This document shows positions 23,379 through 35,600 of a DNA stretch of 64,000 bases, one piece after another. Position numbers and translations under genes: made by a program. The notes under the pieces were generated by a model. The model searched no databases and was not told where the DNA came from. It saw only the letters and a program-made list of their open reading frames with translations. Each line of letters begins with the position of its first letter. Position 1 is the stretch's first letter. The DNA comes from Sesamum alatum (Eukaryota > Streptophyta > Magnoliopsida > Lamiales > Pedaliaceae). The DNA is taken from contig JACGWO010000002.1 of NCBI GenBank assembly GCA_034509735.1, positions 25,095,636 to 25,159,635 of the forward strand, given 5' to 3'.

Positions 23379-26300
23379 ACTTTGTCGTTGCGCAAAGGTA
23401 CAAAGTTGAGTTCATGGCTCGAAAGAGTGTTTTAGATGTAGTCCTAGTGCATTTTGATATTGAATAAGGAGTCCTAGTCATATAATCGAAGATTGGCTTT
23501 AATATTGATTATTAGAGTCAATACGAATATAGCTAGAATGAGTCATCTATTAGTCAATGATAAGGACTGAAACACAAGGTGTTTCCTACGATTGTGTTGA
23601 GTATTAGGTATGTATCCGGGCGTCGGATTGATTATGAAAGTTCTCCAAGCCCTCGATATGGAGAGGATAAAAGTGCACTGGTGTCTAAATTTGTTTAAGG
23701 GAGTTTGTCTTTGTGCAAAGGTACAAAGATGAGTCCATGGCTCAAAGAGTGTTCTAGATGTAGTCCTAGTGCATTTTAATGTTGAATAAGATGGAGTCCT
23801 AGTCTTATAATCGAAGAGTGCCTTTAATATTGATTAATAGAATCAATACGAATATATTTATAACCAGAAATGAGTCATGTATCAATCAATGATAAGAATT
23901 GAAAACACAAGGTGTTTCCTACGATTGTGTTGAGTATTAGGCATGTATTCGGACATAAGATTGATTAGGAAGGTTGACCAAGCCTCGATATGGCATAGAT
24001 AAAAGGGAATAAGTGTCTAAATTTGTTTAAAGGAGTTTGTCATTGTGCAAAGGTACAAAGCTGAGTCCATGGCTCAAACGAGTGTTTTAGATGTAGTTAC
24101 TAAGTGCATTGCGAACAGGTACAAAGTTGAGTCCATGGCTCGAAAGAATGTTCTAGATAAGATGTAGTCCTAGTGCATTTTATATTGAATAAGATGGAGT
24201 CCAAGTGGTACAATTGAAGAGTGGCTTAATATTGATTATTAGAGTCAATACGAATATATTTATAGCCAGAATGAGTCATTTATTAGTCGATGATAAGGAC
24301 TGAAAACACAAGGTGATTCCTACGATTGTGTTGAGTATTAGGCATGTATCCGGACGTACGTTTGATTATGAAGATTCTCCAAGCCCTCGATATGGGAAAG
24401 ATAAAAGTGCATTAGTGTCTAAATTTGTTTAAAGGAGTTTTTCGTTGCACAAAGGTACAAAGCTGAGTCCATGGCTCGAAAGGGTGTTCTATATGTAGTC
24501 CTAGTGCATTTTTATGTTGAATAAGATGAAGTCCTAGTCGTATAATCGAAGAGTGGCATTAATATTGATTATTAGAGTCAATACGAATATATTTATAGCA
24601 AAAAATGAGTCATCTATCAGTCAATGACAAGGACTGAAAGCACAAGGTGTTTTCTACGATTATGTTGAGTATTAAGCATGTATCCGGACGTACGATTGAT
24701 TATGAAGGTTCTCCAAGCCCTGGATATGGCAAACATAAAAGTGCATTAGTGTCTAAACTTGTTTAATGGCGTTTGTCGTTGTGCACAGGAACAAAGCTGA
24801 GTCCATGGGTCGAAAAAGTGTTCTAGATAAGATGTAGTCCTAGTGCATTTTTATATCGAATAAGATGGAATCCAAGTCGTTATAATTGAAGAGTGGCTTT
24901 AATATTGATTATTGAGTCAATACGAATATATTTATAGCCAGAATGACTCATTTATTAATCAATGATAAGGACTTAAAACACAAGGTGTTTCCTACGATTG
25001 TGTTGAGTATTATGCATGTATCCGGACGTACGATTGATTATGAAGGTTCTCCAAGCCATCGATATGACAAAGATGAAAGTGCATTAGTGTCTAAATTTGT
25101 TCAAAGGAGTTAGTCATTGCGAACAAGTACAAAGCTGAGTCCATGGCTCGAAGGGGTGTTCTTGATAAGATGTAGTCCTAGTGCATTTTTATATTGAATA
25201 AGATGGAGTCCAAGTCGTATAATTGAAGAGTGGCTGTAATATTGATTATTAGAGCCAATACGAATATATTTATAGCCAGAATGAGTCATTTATTAGTCAA
25301 TGATAAGGACTGAAAACACAAGGTGTTTCCCTCGATTGTGTTGAGTATTAGGCATGTATCCGGACGTACAATTGATTTTGAAGGTTCTCCAAGCCCTCGA
25401 TATGGGAAAGATAAAAGTGCATTAGTGTCTAAATTTGTTTTAAAGGAGTTTGTCATTGCACAAAGGTACAAAGCTGAGTCCATGGCTCGAAAGGGTGTTC
25501 TAGATGTAGTCCTAGTGCATTTTTATGTTGAATAAGATGAAGTCCTAGTCGTATAATCGAATAGTGACTTTAATATTGATTATTAGAGTCAATACGAATA
25601 GATTTATAGCAAAAAATGAGTCATTTATCAGTCAATGATAAGGACTGAAAGCACAAGGTGTTTTCTACGATTATGTTGAGTATTAAGCATGTATCCAGAC
25701 GTACGATTGATTATGAAGGTTCTCCAAGCCCTCGATATGGCAATGATAAAAGTGCATTAGTGTCTAAACTTGTTTAATGGAGTTTGTCGTTGCGCACAGG
25801 TACAAAGCTGAGTCCATGGCTTGAAAGAGTGTTCGAGATAAGATGTAGTCCTAGTGCATTTTTATATTGAATAAGATGGAGTCCAGGTCGTATAATTGAA
25901 GAGTGGCTTTAATATTGATTATTAGAGTCAGTACGAATATATTCATAGCCAGAATGACTCATTTATTAGTCAATGATAAGGAATGAAAACACAAGGTGTT
26001 TCCTACGATTGTGTTGAGTATTAGGCATGTATCCGGACGTACGATTGATTATGAAGATTCTCCAAACCCTCGATATGGGAAAGATAAAAGTGCATTAGTA
26101 TCTAAATTTGTTCAAAGGAGTTCGTCATTGCGAACAAGTACAAAGCTGAGTCCATGGCTCGAAGGGGTGTTCTAGATAAGATGTAGCCCTAGTGCATTTT
26201 TATATTTAATAAGATGGAGTCCAAGTCGTATAATTGAAGAGTGGCTATAATATTGATTATTAGAGTCAATACGAATATATATTTATAGCCAGAATGACTC

Positions 26301-29300
26301 ATTTATTAGTCAATGATAAGGACTGAAAACACAATGTGTTTCCTACGATTGTGTTGAGTATTAGGCATGTATCCGAACGTACGATTGATTATGAGGTTCT
26401 CCAAGCCCTCGATATGGGAAAGATAAAAGTGCATTAGTGGGTAAATTTGTTTAAAGGAGTTTGTCGTTGCACAAAGGTAGAAAGCCGAGTCCATGGCTCG
26501 AAAGGGTGTTCTATATGTAGTCCTAGTGCATTTTTATGTTGAATAAGATGATGTCCTAGTCGTATAATTGAAGAGTGGCTTTAATATTGATTATTAGAGT
26601 CAATACGAATATATTTATAGCAAAAAATGAGTTATCTATCAGTCAATGATGGGACTGAAAGCACAAGGTATTTTCCACGATTATGTTGAATATTAAGCAT
26701 GTATCCGAACGTACGATTGATTATGAAGGTTCTCCAAGCCCTGGATATGGCAAACATAAAAGTGCATTAGTGTCTAAACTTGTTTAATGGCGTTTGTCGT
26801 TGTGCACAGGAAGAAGCTGAGTCCATGGGTCGAAAAAAGTGTTCTAGATAAGATGTATCCTAGTGCATTTTTATATCGAATAAGATGGAATCCAAGTCGT
26901 ATAATTGAAGAGTGGCTTTAATATTGATTATTAGAGTCAATACGAATATATTTATAGCCAGAATGACTCATTTATTAATCAATGATAAGGACTTAAAACA
27001 CAAGGTGTTTCCTACGATTGTGTTGAGTATTATGCATGTATCCGGACGTACGATTGATTATGAAGGTTCTCCAAGCCATCGATATGACAAAAATGAAAGT
27101 GCATTAGTGTCTAAATTTGTTCAAAGGAGTTCGTCATTGCGAACAGGTACAAAGTTGAGTCCATGGCTCGAAAGAGTGTTCTAGATAAGATGTAGTCCCA
27201 GTGCATTTTTATATTGAATAAGATGGAGTCCAAGTCGTATAATTGAAGAGTGGCTGTAATATTGATTATTAGAGCCAATACGAATATATTTATAGCCAGA
27301 ATGACTCATTTATTAGTCAATTATAAGGACTGAAAACAGAAAGTGTTTCCTATGATTGTGTTGAGTATTAGGCATGTATCCAGATGTACGATTGATTTTG
27401 AAGATTCTCGAAACCCTCGATATGGGAAAGATAAAAGTGCATTAGTGTCTAAATTTGTTTAAAGGAGTTTGTCGTTGCACAAAGGTACAAAGCTGAGTCC
27501 ATGGCTCGAAAGGGTGTTCTATTTGTAGTCCTAGTGCATTTTTATGTTGAATAAGATGTCGTCCTAGTCGTATAATCGAAGAGTGGCTTTAATATTGATT
27601 ATTAGAGTCAATACGAATACATTTTATAGCAAAAAATGAGTCATCTATCAGTCAATGATATGGGACTAAAAGCACAAGGTGTTTTCTACGATTATGTTTA
27701 GTATTAAGGATGTATCCGGACGTACGATTGATTATGAAGGTTCTCCAGGCCCTCGATATGGCAAACATAAAAGTGCATTAGTGTCTAAACTTCTTTAATG
27801 GAGTTTTGTCGTTGTGCACAGGTGCAAAGCTGAGTCTATGGGTCGAAAGAGTGTTCTAGATAAGATGTAGTCCTAGTGCATTTTTATATTGAATAAGATG
27901 GACTCCAAGTCGTATAGTTGAAGAGTGGCTTGAATATTGATTATTAGATTTAATACGAATATATTTATAGCTAGAATTACTCATTTATTATTCAATGAAA
28001 AGGACTGAAAACACAAGGTGTTTCCTACGATTGTGTTGAGTATTATGCATGTATCCGGACGTACGATTGATTATGAAGGTTCTTCAAGCCCTCGGTATGA
28101 CAAAGATAAAAGTGCATTAGTGTCTAAATTTGTTCAAAGGAGTTAGTCATTGCGAACAAGTACAAAGCTGAGTCCATGGCTCGAAGGGGTGTTCTAGATA
28201 AGATGTAGTCCTAGTGCATTTTTATATTGAATAAGATGGAGTCCAAGTCGTATAATAGAAGAGTGGCTGTAATATTGATTATTAGAGCCAATACGAATAT
28301 ATTTTATAGCCAGAATGAGTCATTTATTAGTCAATGATAAGGACTGAAAACACAAGGTGTTTCCCTCGATTGTGTTGAGTATTAGGCATGTATCCGGACG
28401 TACGATTGATTTTGAAGGTTCTCCAAGCCCTCGATATGGAAAAGATAAAAGTGCATTAGTGTCTAAATTTGTTTAAAGGAGTTTGTCATTGCACAAAGGT
28501 ACAAAGCTGAGTCCATGGCTCGAAAGGGTGTTTCTATTTGTAGTCCTAGTGCATTTTATGTCGAATAAGATGACGTCCTGGTCGTATAATCGAAGAGTGG
28601 CTTTAATATTGATTATTAGATTCAATACGAATATATTTATAGCAAAAAATTGAGTCATCTATCAGTCAATGATTAGGACTAAAAGCACAAGGTGTTTTCT
28701 ACGATTATGTTTAGTATTAAGCATGTATCCGGACGTACGATTGATTATGAAGGTTCTCCAGGCCCTGGATATGGCAAACATAAAAAGTGCATTAGTGTCT
28801 AAACTTGTTTAATGGAGTTTGTCGTTGTGCACAGGTGCAAAAGCTGAGTCCATGGGTCGAAAGAGTGTTCTAGATAAGATGTAGTCCTAGTGCATTTTTA
28901 TATTGAATAAGATGGAGTCCAAGTCGTATAATTGAAGAGTGGCTTGAATATTGATTATTAGATTCAATACGAATATATTTATAGCCAGAATGACTCATTT
29001 ATTATTCAATGATAAGGACTGAAAACACAAGGTGTTTCCTACGATTGTGTTGAGTATTATGCATGTATCCGGACGTACGATTGATTATGAAAGTTCTCCA
29101 AGCCGTCGGTATGAAAAAGATAAAAGTGCATTAGTGTCTAAATTTGTTCAAAGGAGTTAGCCATTGCGAACAAGTACGAAGCTGAGTCCATGGCTCGAAG
29201 GGGTGTTCTAGATAAGATGTAGTCCTAGTGCATTTTTATATTGAATAAGATGGAGTCCAAGTCGTTACAATTGAAGAGTGGCTGTAATATTGATTATTAG

Positions 29301-32300
29301 AGCCAATACGAATATATTTATAGCCAGAATGAGTCATTTATTAGTCAATGATAAGGACTGAAAACACAAGGTGTTTCCCTCGATTGTGTTGAGTATTAGG
29401 CATGTATCCGGACGTACGATTGATTTTGAAGGTTCTCCAAGCCCTCGATATGGGAAAGATAAAAGTGCATTAGTGTCTAAATTTGTTTAAAGGAGTTTGT
29501 CATTGCACAAAGGTACAAAGCTGAGTCCATGGCTCGAAAGGGTGTTCTATATGTAGTCCTAGTGCATTTTTATGTTGAATAAGATGAAGTCCTAGTCGTA
29601 TAATCGAATAGTGACTTTAATATTGATTATTAGAGTCAATACGAATATATTTATAGCAAAAAATGAGTCATTTATCAGTCAATGATGAGGACTGAAAGCA
29701 CAAGGTGTTTTCTACGATTATGTTGAGTATTAAGGATGTATCCGGACGTACGATTGATTATGAAGGTTCTCCAAGCCCTCGATATGGCAATGATAAAAGT
29801 GCATTTAGTGTCTAAACTTGTTTAATGGAGTTTGTCGTTGCGCACAGGTACAAAGCTGAGTCCATGGCTTGAAAGAGTGTTCGAGATAAGATGTAGACCT
29901 AGTGCATTTTTATATTGAATAAGATGGAGTCCAGGTCGTATAATTGAAGAGTGGCTTTAATATTGATTATTAGAGTCAGTACGAATATATTCATAGCCAG
30001 AATGACTCATTTATTAGTCAATGATAAGGAATGAAAACACAAGGTGTTTCCTACGATTGTGTTGAGTATTAGGCATGTATCCGGACGTACGATTGATTAT
30101 GAATATTCTCCAAACCCTCGATATGGGAAAGATAAAAGTGCATTAGTGTCTAAATTTGTTCAAAGGAGTTCGTCATTGCGAACAAGTACAAAGCTGAGTC
30201 CATGGCTCGAAGGGGTGTTCTAGATAAGATGTAGCCCTAGTGCATTTTTATATTTAATAAGATGGAGTCCAAGTCGTATAATTGAAGAGTGGTTATAATA
30301 TTGATTATTAGAGTCAATACGAATATATATTTATAGCCAGAATGACTCATTTATTAGTCAATGATAAGGACTGAAAACACAATGTGTTTCCTACGATTGT
30401 GTTGAGTATTAGGCATGTATCCGAACGTACGATTGATTATAAAGGTTCTCCAAGCCACGATATGGCAAAGATAAAAGTGCATTAGTCGGTAATTTGTTTA
30501 AAGGAGTTTGTCGTTGCACATAGGTACAAAGCTGAGTCCATGGCTCGAAAGAGTGTTCTATATGTAGTCCCTAGTGCATTTTAATGTTTAATAAGATGAA
30601 GCCCTAGTCGTATAATCGAAAGAGTGGCTTTAATATTGATTATTAGAATCAATATGAATATATTTATGGTGAAAAATGAGTCATTTATCAGTCAATGATA
30701 AGGACTGAAAGCACAAGGTGTTTTCTACGATTATGTTGAGTATTAAGCATGTATCCGGACGTACGATTGATTATGAAGGTTCTCCAAGCCCTCGACATGG
30801 CAATGAGAAAAGTGCATTAGTGTCTAAACTTGTTTAATGGAGTTGGTCATTGCGCACAGGTACAAAGCTGAGTCCATGGCTCGAAAGAGTGTTCGAGATA
30901 AGATGTAGTCCTAGTGTATTTTTATATTGAATAAGATGGAGTCCAAGTCGTATAATTGAAGAGTGGCTTTAATATTGATTATTAGAGTCAATACGAATAT
31001 ATTTATAGCCAGAATGACTCATTTATTAGTCAATGATAAGGACTGAAAACACAAGGTGTTTCCTACGATTGTGTTGAGTATTATGCATGTATCCGGACGT
31101 ACGATCGATTATGAAGGTTCTCCAAGCCCTCGGTATGACAAAGATAAAGGTGCATTAGTGTCTAAATTTGTTCAAAGGAGTTAGTCATTGCGAACAACTA
31201 CAAAGCTGAGTCCATGGCTCGAAGGGGTGTTCTAGATAAGATGTAGTCCTAGTGCATTTTTATATTGAATAAGATGGAGTCCAAGTCGTATAATTGAAGA
31301 GTGGCTTTAATATTGATTATTAGAGTCAATACGAATATATTTATAGCCAGAATGAGTCATTTATTAGTCAATGATAAGGATTGAAAAGAGAAGGTATTTC
31401 CCTCGATTGTGTTGAGTATTAGGCATGTATCCGGACGTAACGATTATACGATTTTGAAGGTTCTCCAAGCCCTCGATATGGGAAAGATAAAAAGTGCATT
31501 AGTGCTAATTTGTTTAAAGGAGTTTGTCATTGCACAAAGTAGAAAGCTGAGTCCATGGCTCGAAAGGGTGTTCTATATGTAGTCCTAGTGCATTTTTATG
31601 TTGAATAAGATGAAGTTCCAAGTCGTATAATCGAAATAGTGACTTTAATATTGATTATTAGAGTCAATACGAATATATTTATAGAAAAAAATGAGTCATT
31701 TATCAGTCAATGATAAGGACTGAAAGCACAAGGTGTTTTGTACGATTATGTTGAGTATTAAGCATGTATCCGGACGTACGATTGATTATGAAGGTTCTCC
31801 AAGCCCTCGATATGACAAAGATGAAAGTGCATTAGTGTCTATATTTGTTCAAAGGAGTTTGTCGTTGCGAACAGGTACAAAGTTGAGTCCATGGCTCGAA
31901 AGAGTGTTCTTGATAAGATGTAGTCCTAGTGCATTTTTATATTGCATAAGATGGAGTCCAAGTCGTATAATTGAAGAGTGGCTGTAATATTGATTATTAG
32001 AGCCAATACGAATATATTTATAGCCAGAATGAGTCATTTGTTAGTCAATTATAAGGACTGGAAACAGAAAGTGTTTCCTATGATTGTGTTGAGTATTAGG
32101 CATGTATCCAGATGTACGATTGATTTTGAAGATTCTCGAAACCCTCGATATGGGAAAGATAAAAGTGCATTAGTGTCTAAATTTGTTTAAAGGAGTTTGT
32201 CGTTGCACAAAGGTACAAAGCTGAGTCCATGGCTCGAAAGGGTGTTCTATTTGTAGTCCTAGTGCATTTTTATGTTGAATAAGATGACGTCCTAGTCGTA

Positions 32301-34444
32301 TAATCGAAGAGTGGCTTTAATATTGATTATTAGAGTCAATACGAATACATTTATAGCAAAAAATGAGTCATCTATCAGTCAATGATTTGGGACTAAAAGC
32401 ACAAGGTGTTTTCTATGAATATGTTTAGTATTAAGCATGTATCCGGATGTACGATTGATTATGAAGGCTCTCCAGGCCCTGGATATGGGAAACATAAAAG
32501 TGCATTAGTGTCTAAACTTGTTTAATGGAGTTTGTCGTTGTGCACAGGTGCAAAGCTGAGTCCATGGGTCGAAAGAGTGTTCTAGATAAGATGTAGTCCT
32601 AGTGCATTTTTATATTGAATAAGATGGAGTCCAAGTCGTATAATTGAAGAGTGGCTTGAATATTGATTATTAGATTCAATACGAATATATTTATAGCCAG
32701 AATGACTCATTTATTATTCAATGATAAGTACTGAAAACACAAGCTGTTATCCTACGATTGTGTTGAGTATTATGCATGTATCCGGACGTACGATTGATTA
32801 TGAAGGTTCTTCAAGCCCTCGGTATGACAAAGATAAAAGTGCAAAGCTTAGTGTCTAAATTTGTTCAAAGGAGTTAGTCATTTGCGAACAAGTACAAAGC
32901 TGAGTCCATGGCTCGAAGGGGTGTTCTAGATAAGATTGTAGTCCTAGTGCATTTTTATATTGAATAAGATGGAGTCCAAGTCGTATATAATTGAAGAGTG
33001 GCTGTAATATTGATTATTAGAGCCAATACGAATATATTTATAGCCAGAATGAGTCATTTATTAGTCAATGATAAGGATTGAAAACACAAGGTGTTTCCCT
33101 CGATTGTGTTGACGTATTAGGCATGTATCCGGATGTACGATTGATTTTGAATGGTTCTCAAGCCCTCGATATGGAAAGATAAAAGTGCATTAGTGTCTAA
33201 ATTTGTTTAAAGGAGTTTGTCATTGCACAAAGGTACAAAAGCTGAGTCATGGCTCGAAAGGGTGTTCTAATTATGTAGTCCTAGTGCATTTTTATGTTGA
33301 ATAAGATGAAGTCCTAGTCGTATAAATCGAATAGTGACTTTAATAATTATTATTAGAGTCAATACGAATATATTTATAGCAAAAAATGAGTCATCTATCA
33401 GTCAATGATAATGACTAAAAGCACAAGGTGTTTCTACGATTATGTTGATACTAAGGATGTATCCGGACGTACGTTGATTATTAAGATTCTCCAGGCCCTG
33501 GAATATGGCAAACAGTAAAGTGCATTAGTGTCTAAACTTGTTTAATGGAGTTTGTCGTGGTGCACAGGTACCAAGCTGAGTCCATGGGTCGAAAGAGCGT
33601 TCTAGACAAGATGTAGTCCTAGTGTATTTTTATATTGAATAAGATGGAGTCCAAGTCGTATAATTGAAGAGTGGCTTTAATATTGATTATTAGAGTCAAT
33701 ACGAATATATTTATAGCCAGAATGACTCATTTATTAGTCAATGATAAGGACTGAAAACACAAGGTGTTCCCTACGATTGTGTTGAGTATTATGCATGTAT
33801 CCGGACGTACGATTGATTATGAAGGTTCTCCAAGCCCTCGGTATGACAAAGATAAAAGTGCATTAGTGTCTAAATTTGTTCAAAGGAGTTAGTCATTGCG
33901 AACAACTACAAAGCTGAGTCCATGGGTCGAAGGGGTGTTCTACATAAGATGTAGTCCTAGTGCATTTTTATATTGAATAAAGATGGGAGTACAAGTCGTA
34001 TAAATTAAGAGTGGCTTTAATATTGATTATTAGAGTCAATACGAATATATTTATAGCCAGAATGAGTCATTATTAGTCAATTGATAAGACTGAAAAGACA
34101 AGGTATTTCCCTCGAGTTGTTTGAGTATTAGGCATGTATCCGGACGTACGATTGATTTTGAAGGTTCTCCAAGCCCTCGATATGGGAAAGATAAAAGTGC
34201 ATTAGTGTCTAATTTGTTTAAAGGAGTTTGTCATGGCACAAAGGTAAAAAGCTGAGTCCATGGCTCGAAAAGGGTGTTCTATATGTAGTCCTAGTGCATT
34301 TATGTTGAATAAGATGAAGTCCTAGTCGTATAATCGAATAGTGACTTTAATATATGATTATTAGAGTCAATACGAATATATTTATAGAAAAATGAGTCAT
34401 GGTTATCAGTCAATGATAAGGACTGAAAGCACAAGGTGTTCTAC
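23379..34444 (+). repeat. Satellite array, trimeric higher-order repeat of about 1.01 kb
   Basis: Three monomer types of about 337 bp alternate. One has 'ttgcacaaaggtac' with 'gggtgttctatatgtag'. One has 'gcgcacaggtac' or 'gtgcacaggtgc' with 'ctagataagatgtag'. One has 'gcgaacaagtac' with 'cgaaggggtgttc'. The last marker recurs near 24112, 25120, 26130, 27139, 28154, 29165, 30178, 31189, 31867, 32885 and 33898. Spacing is about 1008-1018 bp, except one step of 678 bp (31189 to 31867), where one monomer is missing. The 5-bp tandem duplication giving 'gataagat' marks two of the three types. The first few hundred bases (to about 23560) still resemble the LTR-bearing HOR. Confidence 0.93.
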
Positions 34445-34944
34445 NNNNNNNNNNNNNNNNNNNNNNNNNNNNNNNNNNNNNNNNNNNNNNNNNNNNNNNN
34501 NNNNNNNNNNNNNNNNNNNNNNNNNNNNNNNNNNNNNNNNNNNNNNNNNNNNNNNNNNNNNNNNNNNNNNNNNNNNNNNNNNNNNNNNNNNNNNNNNNNN
34601 NNNNNNNNNNNNNNNNNNNNNNNNNNNNNNNNNNNNNNNNNNNNNNNNNNNNNNNNNNNNNNNNNNNNNNNNNNNNNNNNNNNNNNNNNNNNNNNNNNNN
34701 NNNNNNNNNNNNNNNNNNNNNNNNNNNNNNNNNNNNNNNNNNNNNNNNNNNNNNNNNNNNNNNNNNNNNNNNNNNNNNNNNNNNNNNNNNNNNNNNNNNN
34801 NNNNNNNNNNNNNNNNNNNNNNNNNNNNNNNNNNNNNNNNNNNNNNNNNNNNNNNNNNNNNNNNNNNNNNNNNNNNNNNNNNNNNNNNNNNNNNNNNNNN
34901 NNNNNNNNNNNNNNNNNNNNNNNNNNNNNNNNNNNNNNNNNNNN
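34445..34944. other. Assembly gap of exactly 500 N
   Basis: A run of 500 N, a conventional placeholder length, inside the trimeric array. The true amount of missing satellite is unknown. Any reading frame drawn across it is meaningless. Confidence 0.99.
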
Positions 34945-35600
34945 TGCACACAAAGTTGAGTCCATGGCTCGAAAGGGTGTTCTATATGTATCTAGTGCAT
35001 TTTTTATGTGAATAAAGAGTCGCCGAATACGAATCCTAGTCTGTATTTAAGTCGAATTGTTATTATAGGTCAATACGAATATATTTATAGAAAAAATGAT
35101 GAGTCATTTTATCAGTCAATCGATAAGGACTGAAAAGCAAACAAGGTGATTTCTACGAGTGAGTATTAAGCATTGTTATGAGTCCGGAGTACGATTGATT
35201 ATGAAGGTTCCCCAAAAGCCCTCGATATGGCAATCATTAGTGTCTAAACTTGTTTAATGGAGTGTCGTTGCGCACAGGTTCAAAGCAGGTAATTGAATAA
35301 GATGGAGTTCCAGGTCGTAAGGCGATTATTAGAGTCAATACGAATATAGGTTCCAAGCTCGAGAATTGATTTGTCATGTACTGTAGTGATTTTATTTATT
35401 TTAGTTTAAAGGAGTTTGTCAAGAAAGTGAAGCGAGTCAAGTTGTCCATATGTGAAGTGTGGTCCTAGTCGTAAATATTATTATAGATCAATACGAATAT
35501 ATTCAGTTGAGTCATACGAAAGTGTTTCTCTATTATTTTGAGTATATTATTGAGCCAGAATGGGTGTCATTTATTTAGTCCAATTATAAGGACTGAAAAC
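34945..35600 (+). repeat. Degraded satellite at the contig edge
   Basis: Satellite phrases are recognisable ('gtccatggctcgaaag', 'caatacgaatatatttatag') but scrambled, shortened and full of small indels, unlike the clean monomers before 33000 and after 35600. Pieces near 35350-35560 have lost monomer order. A low-quality contig end is the most likely cause. Confidence 0.8.

Noticed and set aside
13121..32190. Many ORFs of 60-95 codons in the satellite, for example plus-strand frames with IRHVSGRTIDYEGSPSPRYGKDKSALVSKFV and minus-strand frames with MDSALYLCA
   Set aside because: They recur because the monomer recurs, start and stop at variable places, and are opened or closed by single-base differences. 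No known domain or codon-level constraint is visible.
34392..35015. Several ORFs of 170-207 codons across 34392-35015
   Set aside because: They consist almost wholly of translated N.
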